Assembly (NCBI GenBank): GCA_025617745.1
Contig: CM046858.1
Location: forward strand, 37,341,119-37,405,118
DNA: 64,000 nt
Direction of reading: 5' to 3'
Source of the DNA: Heliocidaris erythrogramma
Lineage: Eukaryota > Echinodermata > Echinoidea > Camarodonta > Echinometridae
Shown here: piece after piece, positions 43,850 through 55,086 of the stretch
How the letters are laid out: every line of letters begins with the position of its first letter
Position numbering within the stretch: position 1 is the first letter of the stretch
Position numbers and translations under genes: made by a program
Notes under the pieces: generated by a model
Databases searched by the model: none
Seen by the model: only the letters and a program-made list of their open reading frames with translations
Told to the model about the DNA's origin: nothing

Positions 43850-46440
43850 CAGGAAACAGCCCAGTAATTGGACTCACTGAAACCTGGTTACACCAGTCCA
43901 ACTATTTCTGAATATAGATAATTATGATTTACTTACTAATAATAGACAAGCAAAATCCGGAGGCGGCGTAGGAATTTATGTACCGAACAGACTCGAGTAC
44001 TCTTTCCTAAATTATTTGACATACATGACCAATATTTTTAATCACTATCTATAGAGACAGAAATGAAGGAGAGTAGAAATGTAATAATTGGTGTCATATA
44101 CCGCCCTCACAAATCTCCGCATGACGATTTTTTGATAGATATCCAAAATATGTTACAAAAAGTCCAATCATTCAAAATAAACACTGTTTAATAATGGGTG
44201 ACTTCAATATCAACTTGATTTTCTAGAATTTATTCTGCTTATTGTTTACCTACTATCACCAAACCAACTAAAGTTACAGAACAATCAGCCACCTTTGATT
44301 GATAATATCTTTACTAACATGCAACTGCCCATAGAATCAGGATTATTGTGTTGGACATTTTCTGACCATTATCCTATCTTTTGTCGACAAACGTACCCAC
44401 AAAGCTAAAACTTGCAGATTAAATGCCAGAAACTTAGATGTCCTTAAAGAAAATGTAAGTACCCTTTAAACATTATCAAGGGTCAATCTTATGTGTGTAT
44501 ACAATTAAGAAAACAAGTTAATAACTATAAAAAGAACCCAAGATCTCCATGGGTAACCAAATCTATCTTAAGATCAATAAACCGGAAAAACACTCTATAT
44601 TAGAAACCAATCCAACTAATAAGACCCGTGAAAAAAAAAACACTCGATATAAATGTTTTTACTAATGTACTACAACAGGCGAAGAAACATTATTATACAA
44701 CGCAATTTGAATTTAACAAATATAACATTAGAAATACATGGAAATTAATAAATAGAACCTTAAACAGAAACGATAAGACCCCAAGAGTAAATAAAAATAA
44801 ATAGCACACTCACACTGTAGTCGAAGACCCTCAAGCTATGGATGCAAACCTCAACACATACTTCTCCTAAATTGGACAAAACCTAGCAGAAAACATCCCG
44901 ACAACCGAAAGAAAATTCCACCACATTTTCAATAACAAAAACCCATCTTCATGTTTTTGTCCCAACTAACCGCGAGGAAATTATTGGGATAATAATAAAT
45001 TGGATGGGAAGAAAAGTTCAGGGCATGACGACAATGATAATTACATTCTCAGGTCAATTATCTTATCGATTAATAATCCTGTGGTTCATATTTTTAACTT
45101 ATTTAACTACGGGTATAGTACCGAATAGCGTTAAAATAGCTCAATTCATCCCAATATTCAAGAATGGTGATGCTTTAGAACCAATAATTATAGGTCAATA
45201 TCATTATTACCATCCCTCTCCAAAGTTCTAGAAAGAATTGTCTTTATCAGAGTTACAGCCTTTCTCAACGAACATAACATTATTCGTGATTCGCAGTTGG
45301 GCTTTCGAGCAAACCATAATACAACACAGGCAATGTTAACATGCACAGATACTATAGCCCATGCCATTGATCAGCGCTTGCATACCATCGCAATTTTCCT
45401 GGAATTTTCCAAGGCTTTCGATACTATAAACCATACTCATGATAATATTCTCCTACATAAGTTATGGCACTACGGTGTTCGGGGAAAGACTTGGAATGGT
45501 TCAGGAATTATTTATCAAACAGAAAACAATTTTTAGAAATAAATAATCATAGGTCATCGTTACAACCCATAAGCTGTGGTGTTCCACAGGGAATTCTACT
45601 TGGGCCCTTATTATTTATCATAAACATAACTGACTTTTATAAATCCTCAGATGTGCTATCGTTTATTCTATTTCTAGACGACTCAAACATATTTTATTCT
45701 CATTCTAACCCTAATACCCTTCTTTCAACAACAAACAAAGAACTTAAATGCATAGTAGAATGGGTAAAAGCAAACAAGTTATCACTTAAATGTTATGCTG
45801 TTTAGTAACACCTTGCAAAACTTACCTGGAAATATTTTTGGCGACCCGCCGCTGGATAGGGTATCAACAAAATTTCTAGCGCTTACGATTGACTATAAAC
45901 TAAATTGGAACATGCACGTGCAAACTATATCCAAAATTATTTCCCCGATTTATTGAAAAATGAATAAACTCAAACATTTCTTATCAAGGACTACACTTTT
46001 CACACTATAATTTTCACGGATATTACCTTATCTTAATTATGGAGTAATGGCTTTGGGTAACACTATACCTTTCTGATAAAATTACTATCTTACACACCGT
46101 CTTGCACTCCCACTTTACTTTCATACTTAGTTGTTCTTGTTGGTTGAGGCAATAGTCCTTCTACCTCAACACACTTATCAATTCTCCCTTATCAATAATT
46201 CGCTTCTCGTAATGATGCTTTATGAATTTAATATTATTGAAGGACCCAATCGTGATTAAGTTATGTAAGTTTCTGGTCATGTAATATGCAAGCTTTGCTT
46301 TTAAACATGTCCAACTGTTTTCAACATCACTTAAGAGGTTAATATTTGTGCTTCATTATTGTTTACTTATTGATATTTGATTATGTACCAATGTCTATGG
46401 AAAAACATCATTGTTATATATTGTTATTGCATTCATTGTA
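43850..46440 (+). mobile_element. Decayed CR1/jockey-like LINE
   Basis: In order on the plus strand: endonuclease motifs (VIGLTETWL, SGGGVGIYVPN), the linker, then reverse transcriptase (QLGFRANHNTTQAML, EFSKAFDTINH, GVPQGILLGPLLFI). The catalytic box reads FLDDSN instead of FADD. Post-RT KLNWNMHVQTISKI follows. Many frameshifts and stops separate the pieces. It is a different LINE from the module-linked one. The 3' end is not sharply defined. Confidence 0.8.
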
Positions 46441-47499
46441 TCCCCCCCGGAATGCGGGAGGATACTTTGGATTCAGCAGCGTTCGGCCGCCGCATTGTCA
46501 CATTCTTGTGTGCGCTCTAGTAGTTACATTTCTCAACGAATTTCTTTCAAACTTTGTATGGAGGTGTATCTTGATAAAATCTGGACATCTATACATTTCT
46601 GGTGATGCTGCCCCCAGTGTTTCGTCTTTTATAGGGTAAAAGGCCATATTTGGGGGATAGTTTGTGTGCGCTTAAAATGATAAAACAATTGTGCGCACAC
46701 GTATAGGGATATACGGTGTGGGCCGGGGGGTATGGTGGTTTTAACATCTTTTGTGAATTTATTCGGGCCTAAATCATAAATGTCTTTTTCAAGAAGTAGA
46801 CAATGTTTGTCTATCTCGTACCAGTTAAATGAATTCAGATGTGGAATATGAAGCAAATAATCACCTTTTGATTTCAGGCGATGAGACGTAATATCACTTC
46901 CTGGGCGATCTGAATGTATAATTCATCGTCAAATGTTAACTGCAGTACTTCACAAAAAATGGTAAGTATACTATTTTCAATGTTGAAATTAGCAGCGCTC
47001 AGTAAACTAACGTATTTAGTGCTAGACTCTTCACTTGGAGTTCAACCAGTTACTGCTCAGCCTCTGCCGTGACAGATTAACCTAAAAATTTCGAAATATA
47101 CAGCGTTTACTGCAGGCTTCTTCCCCCGGAGTTCATGCAGCCAAGGCTGCAGTGTTGGTACCGCTCAGAGCAGAGTGCAACGACGCCAAGACAGAGACAG
47201 AATCCGGCTAAAAAGAAAAGAATATCATCACTTAACTATACAGAGGACATTGGGACGAACAAAGTTTATAAATACAGTGACTAACATTATTTAGTTCTAA
47301 ATAATATAACTCACGTCCAAAATCATCTTTTAGAATGTATGAGTTCGCTCGCGAATTCGCGGTCATCTCATGTTGAGTGGTGTGCAGTGTATGGTTGTAT
47401 GGATATGCAGTAGTCACATTACTGAGCTTGCATTGCATTGAGATTGCACCGCAGTCTCGTGGGTGCTACTCCTACATGGTATGCTAGTCACAAAGTGGA
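46441..47499. other. No gene recognised
   Basis: Mixed sequence with no clear repeat or domain. Small frames at 46346-46639 and 46629-46856 show nothing recognisable. Confidence 0.4.
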
Positions 47500-47880
47500 C
47501 AATAGGGACTTTTAGAATTGCACGTCCACTTTAATAGTCGACTGGTACGCAAGAACATCATTCTACGCCACTGCGCATGCGCCACTCGCGCTCTCCCTGT
47601 CCTCCTCCCTGACTTGCAAAATCGAGAATGTGTTCACTTCGTTTTTGCGGTGCTCCGAAATTTTCGACGAGGTTCACGTATATGACGTCATCAGAACAGC
47701 TCAACTATTATGATCATCCGTTGAGTGTGTACTTCCGGTTGACGTCGACGGTACGTACACGTCGAGTGAAATCTAAAATGATCAGAACTGTAGTCAACAT
47801 GGGCAGTGGACGACGTTGACATGCGCGAATTAGTCGACTGGGACGAAGTACTAGTCCACTGCTTCTAAAAGTCCCTATTG
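47500..47880. mobile_element. TIR element (381 bp) containing promoter-like motifs
   Basis: CAATAGGGACTTTTAGAA at the left recurs inverted at the right end, and inner GTCGACT and GTCCACT words also pair. No target-site duplication was found, so the superfamily is open. The interior holds CTGCGCATGCGCC (NRF1-like palindrome, near 47571), TGACGTCATC (CRE, near 47682) and ACTTCCGG (ETS, near 47731), a cluster usual in CpG-rich promoters. Confidence 0.7.
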
Positions 47881-47949
47881 ATACCAATCGTACGTACATA
47901 CCACTGACCTCTATTGAACATACCCATGACATAATTATTTTCTTACGTG

Positions 47950-48250
47950 GGTTCACCCGGTGAGAGATACAGAGTTTGCACTACATACCGTTCGCCGGAC
48001 GCACGCGCAATCGTCGTCTGATTCGGTCGACGGCGAGGCAATTAAAGCACGCGGGCCAATGGGGTTGGTCCTTGCAGCTGCCAACGCGACGTCGTCGTCC
48101 AACGCGAAGGGGGTGATGAACATGGGGACGACCAGGCCGACCGGTCGGGACGGCAGGCGGCTCGCAGCGGGCAGCGGGAAGAAAATTCTATAGACCCCCT
48201 CCTGTAGCGCGTGCAAAGTCAATCGGGGCGGGCGCGGGACCCCCCGCATC
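47950..48250 (-). other. GC-rich patch with a 99-codon open frame, origin unknown
   Basis: An abrupt GC-rich, CpG-rich block in an AT-rich window. On the minus strand it has CTATAAAGG at its start, an open frame (MRGVPRPPRLTLHAL onward) and GAACGGTATGT, a donor-like sequence, near 47980. It could be a first exon with promoter, or a fragment of a GC-rich element. No domain was recognised. Confidence 0.3.
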
Positions 48251-48669
48251 ACCTTTATAGCGAATTAATTATAATGATAAAGCTGTATCAAATCGACGGT
48301 GAATAACTATCTCAGGCCGTGATATCTCAATACAAGTATTATTAGGTAATTCATCGAATAGGCATGCATCACAAATCCAGTTAGTATCGGACACGAAAAT
48401 ATCATGGGATGCCCGGGAACATGTCAGATGGGCCCATCTATTTCAATATAATACAATACGCATACTAAAGCATTTGGATTATATTGTACTTCTTTCATAC
48501 ATAACAAACATGAGAATTTCAGATTTCGAATGACTGCAGGTGTACGAGTCAAGCATGACTTTACTGTATTACTTGAAGACATTACTATGAGATGAACAAT
48601 TGGTTGAATGACTGCTGCTGAAAAAGAAATGAACATACATACATACTTACATGATGTACACAATTTGTT
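48251..48669. other. No gene recognised
   Basis: AT-rich interval between the GC-rich patch and the spacer repeat; nothing supported. Confidence 0.4.
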
Positions 48670-50116
48670 CAAGTAATATTCTTTATTTCTCTCACGCTAA
48701 AAATTCCGTTCACTTCGTGAGCGGTAATGAGGCATAATTACAACTGCATGCATTGCAAAAAGAAATACCATCAGTTTGTGCAATAGTTTTAGTTATTTGT
48801 GCATGTATTTTTTATAAAAAAATATCTGTAAAACTATAGGTTTTGGGGGCCTTTGAATTACAAGTTATTGCCGTTATTTCAATTTTACAGTCTTGTCCCT
48901 GTAAAACAACAGCAAGATCGTTGGTTTATCGGAAATCAGCATATATTTACAATCGCTCGACATAGAAGCACTATTAAAAAAAACATTTTCTCATATTGTT
49001 TTAACAATTTACCCTGTTAAATTACAAATCGTTTCCGTGGTTCCGTTTTAATTTACATAGATTTTCCTGTTAGAAATTAAAGTTTCTACTATTTAACAAA
49101 AAAATGCCGTTTTTTCACAGGAAATTCCATGTTTTTTACTACCCAAGTCTGTGAGAAAAGCACAATCGCCCGTATTCTGAACTCCGGTTTAGCTTAAACC
49201 GCGGTCTATGTACTGTGGAAAAACGAGCATTCCCGGCATCCTTACTGCATGGACTGCCAGGAATTTCCTGTGAAAAAAACGGCATTTTTGTGTACAGTGT
49301 ATGTCAGAAGGGGGTACAGGATTCATTACAGCATCGATAGATATAGTGCTAATAAAGCTACATACATTTATTTTCAAAATGTCATCTTTAATCCTTATTT
49401 TTTATTATAATAATTATCATTCCTCATCATTGTCTGAAACTTTTTTAACTTTACGGCCTTTCTGAATTTCCGTATTTCCAACTAATTAGTATATAATTTC
49501 GATCTGATATCAAGGATACATTTATCGAACACCTTTCCACCCAACTTACCATTATTGACAGATTTGATATCAATTTTTCATGAATTTCATAAATATCACC
49601 CTAATAATTTTGTTTAGTACTCAATTAAGATAATCAGGTAGAAATATATATATTCAACGAAATTTTCTTTTCTAATTTCAGAACAGTCACAGAACCCGGC
49701 TTTATTTGTAAGAGGACTGTCAAGGCATTACTGATTTGCCAAAGTTATGTGACCTCAAAATGATTTTATGTGACCAAACTCGAGTTCATCAGAGTAGATT
49801 GAAATATTTATTCATTCAGTAATCGTTTGTTTTTGAAGCCAGTGTATAATGTATCATTTTATTTGAAGTTAGAGTGTATAAAGAATGGCCGACCTGATTT
49901 CAGATGTTCTTTCGAATAAAAGGTTTACATGGCAAACTTTTTTATTGTAATCGTTTCTTTTAGAAGCCAGTGTATAATTTATCATTTTATTTGAAGTCAG
50001 ACTGTATAAAGAATGGCCGACCTGATTTCAGATGTTCTTTCAAGGAAAAGGTTTACATGGCAATTTTTTTTTTATATATGTTACATAAAATTGTTTATAC
50101 AATCCAATTGTGGCGT
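48670..50116. repeat. Spacer and 3' flank of gene 6, with a 128-bp tandem duplication
   Basis: Third copy of the block at 18836-20238. Two units starting GTAATCGTTT (49819-49946 and 49947-50074) duplicate part of the 3' flank in tandem. A local inverted repeat (about 49103-49130 against 49257-49290, GCCGTTTTTTCACAGGAA) is present here but not in the module A copy. This copy is not preceded by the LINE endonuclease fragment or a type I gene. Confidence 0.65.
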
Positions 50117-52234
50117 TCATTTATTCAAATCGGATGCATCCATGTACACATCAAGATCACATGTAGATTCGTCAGTGCGGGTTCCATTGTCATTACCATA
50201 CGTATGGTCACTGGTTGGTACAGGCGAATATAAGTGATCGCTTGAAGAAAAGGTGCTTTGGCAAACGCCTTCTATCGGATCATTTGGAGCATTACTACAC
50301 ACATTAAAGGGCGTGTGATGGGAAGATGGTGACATATGTGAGAGGGATTGGAATGTTTTCCTCATATTCCCGGTTTTCTTGCTCATATCTGGTTGGGCAT
50401 ACAACGCTTCTACCTCTGCCGCAGTTTGTGTCGTGCTTCGTATCACCGTATCCCCACTCGAAGTCTGTGGTTTATCCGCTGTGGAAGATGAGTGGCTAAT
50501 CTTGTTGCTAAGGTGACGTGCTCCATCGTGGTCATCTTGGTATGTTGTACTGGGGAATCTGGTAGTGCCCTTTACATCTTCCACTGAGGAATATGCGTTG
50601 TCCAGAGGTTGTCCAACGTGTCTTTCATCACATGTATCTTCTGTAGACACTCCTTCAGCAAACATATTGATATTAGACATACTTGTGGATGGACACGAAT
50701 CTTCCATTTCACAAAGTATCGGGAGGGTTTGAGGTTTACTTCGATCTTCGTTGCTTGACTGCATCGACTGCTCTGGATTATTGCTCTGGATTATTACCGT
50801 TGACCGCTGATCAGAGACAGACCCGTGTACAGGTGTATCCATGCTAGGCCGAGATGGGTAGGATGTGAAACTCGTCATTTGGTGAGATCTTGAGTCCTCT
50901 ACGGTGTCTTCCTCTGCAGATGAACTCATCAAAGGATCAGGTGACATAAGTCGTCTTACGTGATATTTACCATTCCGCACTAAGTTGTAGTAGCATGATA
51001 CAACACAAATGATGCTGAAAACAAAGGCAAATGCTACTACAGCTATCGTGGATATCAGTATGATGTGTAATTCATCAAGAGACTTTTTGCTCTTTGCATT
51101 CGTCTTCGGCAGCGTAGTTGAGGAAACATCAGTTTCCCGAGTTGTACCCTCTTTGTTAGTTGATGTTAAACTAGTTGCTGCAACATCCACCCTGAGGTTT
51201 TCGCATCGTATCTTGTCAGTCGAATGGTTTTGTTGTTTGTGCCCTTCAGAAGATATATTCATCGTTAAGATGTTCTTATTTTGCGAACCGGACAAAGCTA
51301 TAATTCCAACACTTTGGACCATAGCTTTTGAGGCATTATTATCTTCAAGACATATAAATAATATTTTATCTGCATTGGTCGCAGTGTGGTTTCCTGTTTT
51401 ATTGACTGGAAGCAATCCTCCACTAGCATTGTGCCACCACTTGATTGAAATGCTCTCATTATTCACACAGCAGTCAAATTCGAAGTAATCAGATTGACTG
51501 TAATCAATGACTTTTCGTTGTAATGTAGGAAATGTACAGGACTTATCCAAAATAAATCTTCCATTATAAACTTCACAAGCATAATCATCTTGAGATATGT
51601 CCTGAATATCAACATATAAACTGAATTCGTGGGACAAATTTAGATAACCATCAAATGTTTTGTCTGGAACAGCGTGTTCAAACAACATGTTATTTCCGAC
51701 TATGAGTGTTGAGCGTTCGCTGCTGCTGACTTGTAGCCAATTACAGTACATTTGTATTTTTTCTCGTTCTCTGTCCAGCAATGTGGTACAAGTGCTACTG
51801 CTATTAACAACAGTCAAATCCAGTAGCAAAGGCGTACAGGTGCTCTTTGGTCCCTCGTAAATAACGATATAGTGTTGTCCGGAATCTTTTACTTGTGCAA
51901 ATCTAATTAATACTTCGAATGTGTAGTTTCGGTACAATTCAGTCAACTTATAACGTGTATTTATCGAAGACTCATTACTTGTGCACTGAAGAGAACTATT
52001 ACATCTGATACTCTCGGCAGCATGCGGTGCGATCCAATTTACAGTGTGGTTTTCCAGCATTGGACCTTTCAGATGAAACCTTACAGAAACATCCTGACCA
52101 TTCAACACTTCGATTAGTTTCCATTGGTAGTCACAAAAACTATTCTCAGACGACGTCCATCGAGTACACGTTTTCAAAATTAAACTAAGTAAGAATACCT
52201 TCCATGTGAAAAAACGTGGCTTGCTCCACTGCAT
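50117..52234 (-). CDS. Receptor gene 6 (type II): C-terminal YxN changed to YMDA
   Basis: 705 residues from ATG at 52234, the start shared with gene 3 (MQWSK/MQRSK). An in-frame ATG five codons upstream (52249) is the alternative. The signal peptide has KTCTRWTSS as in gene 3. D1 has DSGQHYIVIYE, D2 MYCNW and DDYACEV, D3 FDCCV, KWWHN and LFICLED. The membrane span is AFAFVFSIICVVSC, then VRNGKYHVRRLMSPD. Tail motifs are AYSSV, LYAQP, LYSPV and TYGN. The end reads VYMDASDLNK: Asn of YxN has become Asp, and a short deletion puts the last codons in another frame. The ectodomain is closest to gene 3. The tail lacks a segment before AYSSV and the TFLRP segment, the latter also missing in gene 5. 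AATAAA forms its last two codons before TGA. Confidence 0.88.
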   Translation of the reverse strand: MQWSKPRFFTWKVFLLSLILKTCTRWTSSENSFCDYQWKLIEVLNGQDVSVRFHLKGPMLENHTVNWIAPHAAESIRCNSSLQCTSNESSINTRYKLTELYRNYTFEVLIRFAQVKDSGQHYIVIYEGPKSTCTPLLLDLTVVNSSSTCTTLLDREREKIQMYCNWLQVSSSERSTLIVGNNMLFEHAVPDKTFDGYLNLSHEFSLYVDIQDISQDDYACEVYNGRFILDKSCTFPTLQRKVIDYSQSDYFEFDCCVNNESISIKWWHNASGGLLPVNKTGNHTATNADKILFICLEDNNASKAMVQSVGIIALSGSQNKNILTMNISSEGHKQQNHSTDKIRCENLRVDVAATSLTSTNKEGTTRETDVSSTTLPKTNAKSKKSLDELHIILISTIAVVAFAFVFSIICVVSCYYNLVRNGKYHVRRLMSPDPLMSSSAEEDTVEDSRSHQMTSFTSYPSRPSMDTPVHGSVSDQRSTVIIQSNNPEQSMQSSNEDRSKPQTLPILCEMEDSCPSTSMSNINMFAEGVSTEDTCDERHVGQPLDNAYSSVEDVKGTTRFPSTTYQDDHDGARHLSNKISHSSSTADKPQTSSGDTVIRSTTQTAAEVEALYAQPDMSKKTGNMRKTFQSLSHMSPSSHHTPFNVCSNAPNDPIEGVCQSTFSSSDHLYSPVPTSDHTYGNDNGTRTDESTCDLDVYMDASDLNK

Positions 52235-52700
52235 TTTGATGTTCCTCATATACTTTTTATCTAAAGAAATGTATGGACACTGTCAAATCCAGTCAGATAG
52301 AGATGAAAGGGAGTGTCAAGCGCCTTTGACATGTTCAAGACAGACTGACTTTGTTATGGATCTACTTTTTCCATTTGCATGACAGATACGATATATTGAA
52401 CGAGGGCAGACACAACATTTCTTACCATGAAACCGAAAGGTTTATATGATATTCATCATCTTGTTCTGACATATATGATTTATGAAGATAAATGGATTAC
52501 CTTACTACTTTCCTCTTCTGATATGCAAACACGATTTATTTACTTATGACTCGGTTGTAGAGATTCTCTCTATTCATTGATTGTAGAATTTCATGATGAA
52601 TGATAAAACCTCTATCATTTATCTTCCCCACTGAGTACAATGGAAGACCGAATACAAGGGCACAAGGTATCCAAATATTACATTATAAAGACCAATCATT
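52235..52700 (-). promoter_or_regulatory. Shortened 5' flank of gene 6 with an IRF-like site
   Basis: GAAACCGAAAG lies at 52429-52439, only 195 bp upstream of the start, because about 340 bp present in genes 1 and 3 is deleted around 52320. The acceptor-like TTTCTTTAG is kept about 36 nt before the ATG, with TTTGACAG upstream of it. Homology to the other flanks ends near 52690. Confidence 0.5.
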
Positions 52701-53471
52701 ATCAAAAAAGAAGTGTTTATTACTTTTTAAAAGCCCCCCCCCCCCCCCGGATCCACAACGAAACGCTTTGCCGCCCTGGTCTGTTGATTAGTTGCCAATT
52801 TGTGCTACGCTACACTCTACACCAACACTACATTTGTTATTTTACCATATTTAGTTTCAAAAATATATTTCAAAATTACTCTGACTTTTTAACCGTTCTT
52901 CTTTTATAGATGACAATCCACAAAGTTACAGGAATTATGTATCGGATTTTTTTTTTTTTATACTGGTCATGATTTTCGTTTTATCCTGTAGTCTCATTAG
53001 TACATGGATTTACATTCCACATTAGGCTTAATTAGCATTACATGATATACTCAATTACTTATTTTTTGAAATATTCATAGCCATTTATTATTGTCGCTTT
53101 TACTTTTTTAAATTTTTTTTAAATTATTTTTTAATTATGTGCCTATATTACCCATGTATTATCTTATAAAAAATGTTATCATTAATGCTATACCTTAATG
53201 TTTATTCCTGTAACATCAGGACCATGATACAAAACAGTTTTATTCTGATCATGTTTCTATCATGTATGAATAAGTTGAAAGAAATATATAAATACGTGCA
53301 TAAATAAATAATTAAATACAATTTTTAATCAATCAAGTAGCAGGTCTTGTCATCATGTTCAATGCGAAAATGTTGGTATGACCCATTTTACTGGGGACAA
53401 AAATCTTCTGGATCTAGATCTGAATCAAGCAAACGGAAATTCTGGAAGAAAGACACGACCACTTTTTTTAA
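52701..53471. other. No gene recognised; very AT-rich
   Basis: A poly(C) run near 52733-52748 and long A/T tracts. No repeat copy elsewhere in the window was noticed. Confidence 0.4.
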
Positions 53472-53473
53472 TA

Positions 53474-55086
53474 GGTTTTTGCGGTCAATTTCGGACTTTT
53501 TTCATTCAATTTTATATAAGAGTCATTCAAATTAGCGAAAAAAATCTGCACTGTAAAATTCATCATTCAACTTGGTATTTCGGTCATTCAAATTCGCACT
53601 TAGATCAAACAATTTAACACTTTTCTCATTCGAAATAAAAAGTCGGTTGGGAGCATTCAAATTCGCCACCAAGCCGGAAAGCGTCTCTGCCAGCATTCAA
53701 ATTCGCACGTGGGCATTCGAATTCTTAATAAGCCCATTTAATTTAGCATGTTTAAGGTATTTGGACTTTTAATTCATTTACTTTGAAATAAATTGCTTTG
53801 TAATGCGTGGTTAGGCTTCCTTTTCATTACCCAGTTCCATTCCATAGGCCTTATAGCTTGTATATTCAAGTAATACAAGTCTACACCACTCCAAATTACG
53901 CTTCCATTTAAGACGCTCTCTCAGTTGATTGCTCTCCGCTGTCCATCTCTGTCATGGAACCACGGGTTAAATATAGACGCATATCGAACGAAGATAGAGA
54001 GAGGCTTATAGATGCATTTGAAGGGGAGCACACAGAATATCTTGAACTTGCATACACCCTTGGCAGGCTCGAATCCAAAGTGTGCGCCCCCCTTTCTGAA
54101 AATCCTGTATCCACCCCTGCTGGGCATTAATAAGAGCACCGCAAGATCCATAGTGGCCACCAATCTGCGGTCAGGAAGGCGCATAAGTTGCCGCGAGGAG
54201 GGGCCAACCACGTTAAGCTCGACGACAATATGCGGACGCGACTGCAACACATAGTTGACGCTAACCCCCTCGCCACCCTTCAACAAATGAAGATGGACTT
54301 GGAGGCACCAATGCCCCAGAAGCCAGTTGTCTCGATTTCCTCGATATCAAGGGCACTTGACGGCATGCTGATTTCCTTGAAACTGGCAGAAGACTTGCCA
54401 GACGGAAGAAATGCCACCAAACCCTGGAATCGTGGGTACAGTACGCCTAGTGGTTCATGGCGGAGGGAGTAGTTGGCCACTGTGTGTTCATTTACGAATG
54501 CGGTTACAACATTTGGACTAGAAGATCTTTTGGGAGGGCACCTCCAGGAATCCCGGTTCGCCGAATAGTCAATCGTCAACGCGGCAAGAACTGTAACATT
54601 ACTTTGGCGGTTTCGGCAGGGATTGGCCTCGTTCACCACACAATTCGAATGAGACGCTGACCAGAGCCTCTTTCGAAGACTTTTTGGCTGCAACCGCTAT
54701 CGAATGTCCCGACCTCTTTCCAGCAGTTGAGCGAATTTTCTTGGTCTTTGACAGCGCGAGACCGCATATTCGTGCCCAGCTACCAATTGACGCCGACCCT
54801 CGCATCAGTCTAAAGCGCTTACCTCCCTACTCCCCCTTCCTCAGTTTCACAGAAATGGCCCATTCTGCCTTCAAGGCGGCCGTCAAGCGCTACCTCGCAC
54901 GTGCTGTGTGGCAGCAGAGAGTGGGTGACATGACAGCTGCAGAAGATGAGGGGATGACGATGGGAGAATGGAGAACCCATCTTGTGCAGCAAGAGGTAAA
55001 TGCTCGTAGACGGCCACATTCTTCTATATTGAATCGTACGTAGTATGAATTTGACTGATGAAATTACGAAATTGACCGCGAAAACC
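53474..55086 (+). mobile_element. Tc1/mariner-superfamily element with GGTTTT ends, carrying a decayed transposase
   Basis: Ends GGTTTTTGCGGTCAATTTC and (inverted) GGTTTTCGCGGTCAATTTC, with flanking TA on both sides. The left subterminal region (to about 53750) repeats CATTCAAATTCG about eight times; the right end has only the terminal part. It encloses the transposase remnant at 53954-55043. A second right-type end with a subterminal array lies at 57140, so a larger or nested element (53474-57140) is an alternative reading. Confidence 0.65.
53954..55043 (+). pseudogene. Transposase remnant, IS630/Tc1 superfamily (DDE)
   Basis: Starts MEPRVKYRRISNEDRERLID with a helix-turn-helix (LAYTL, then INKSTARSIV) split by about 66 bp of hAT-like sequence. 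Further motifs are KLDDNMRTRLQHIVDANP, CVFIYECGYNIW, NITLAVSAGIGLVHH, FLVFDSARPH and RLPPYSPFLSFTEMAHSAFK. The first catalytic Asp position (VFIDE in relatives) reads Tyr, and the frame changes at least twice, so it cannot be active. Second Asp to Glu spacing is about 33 residues. Confidence 0.75.
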
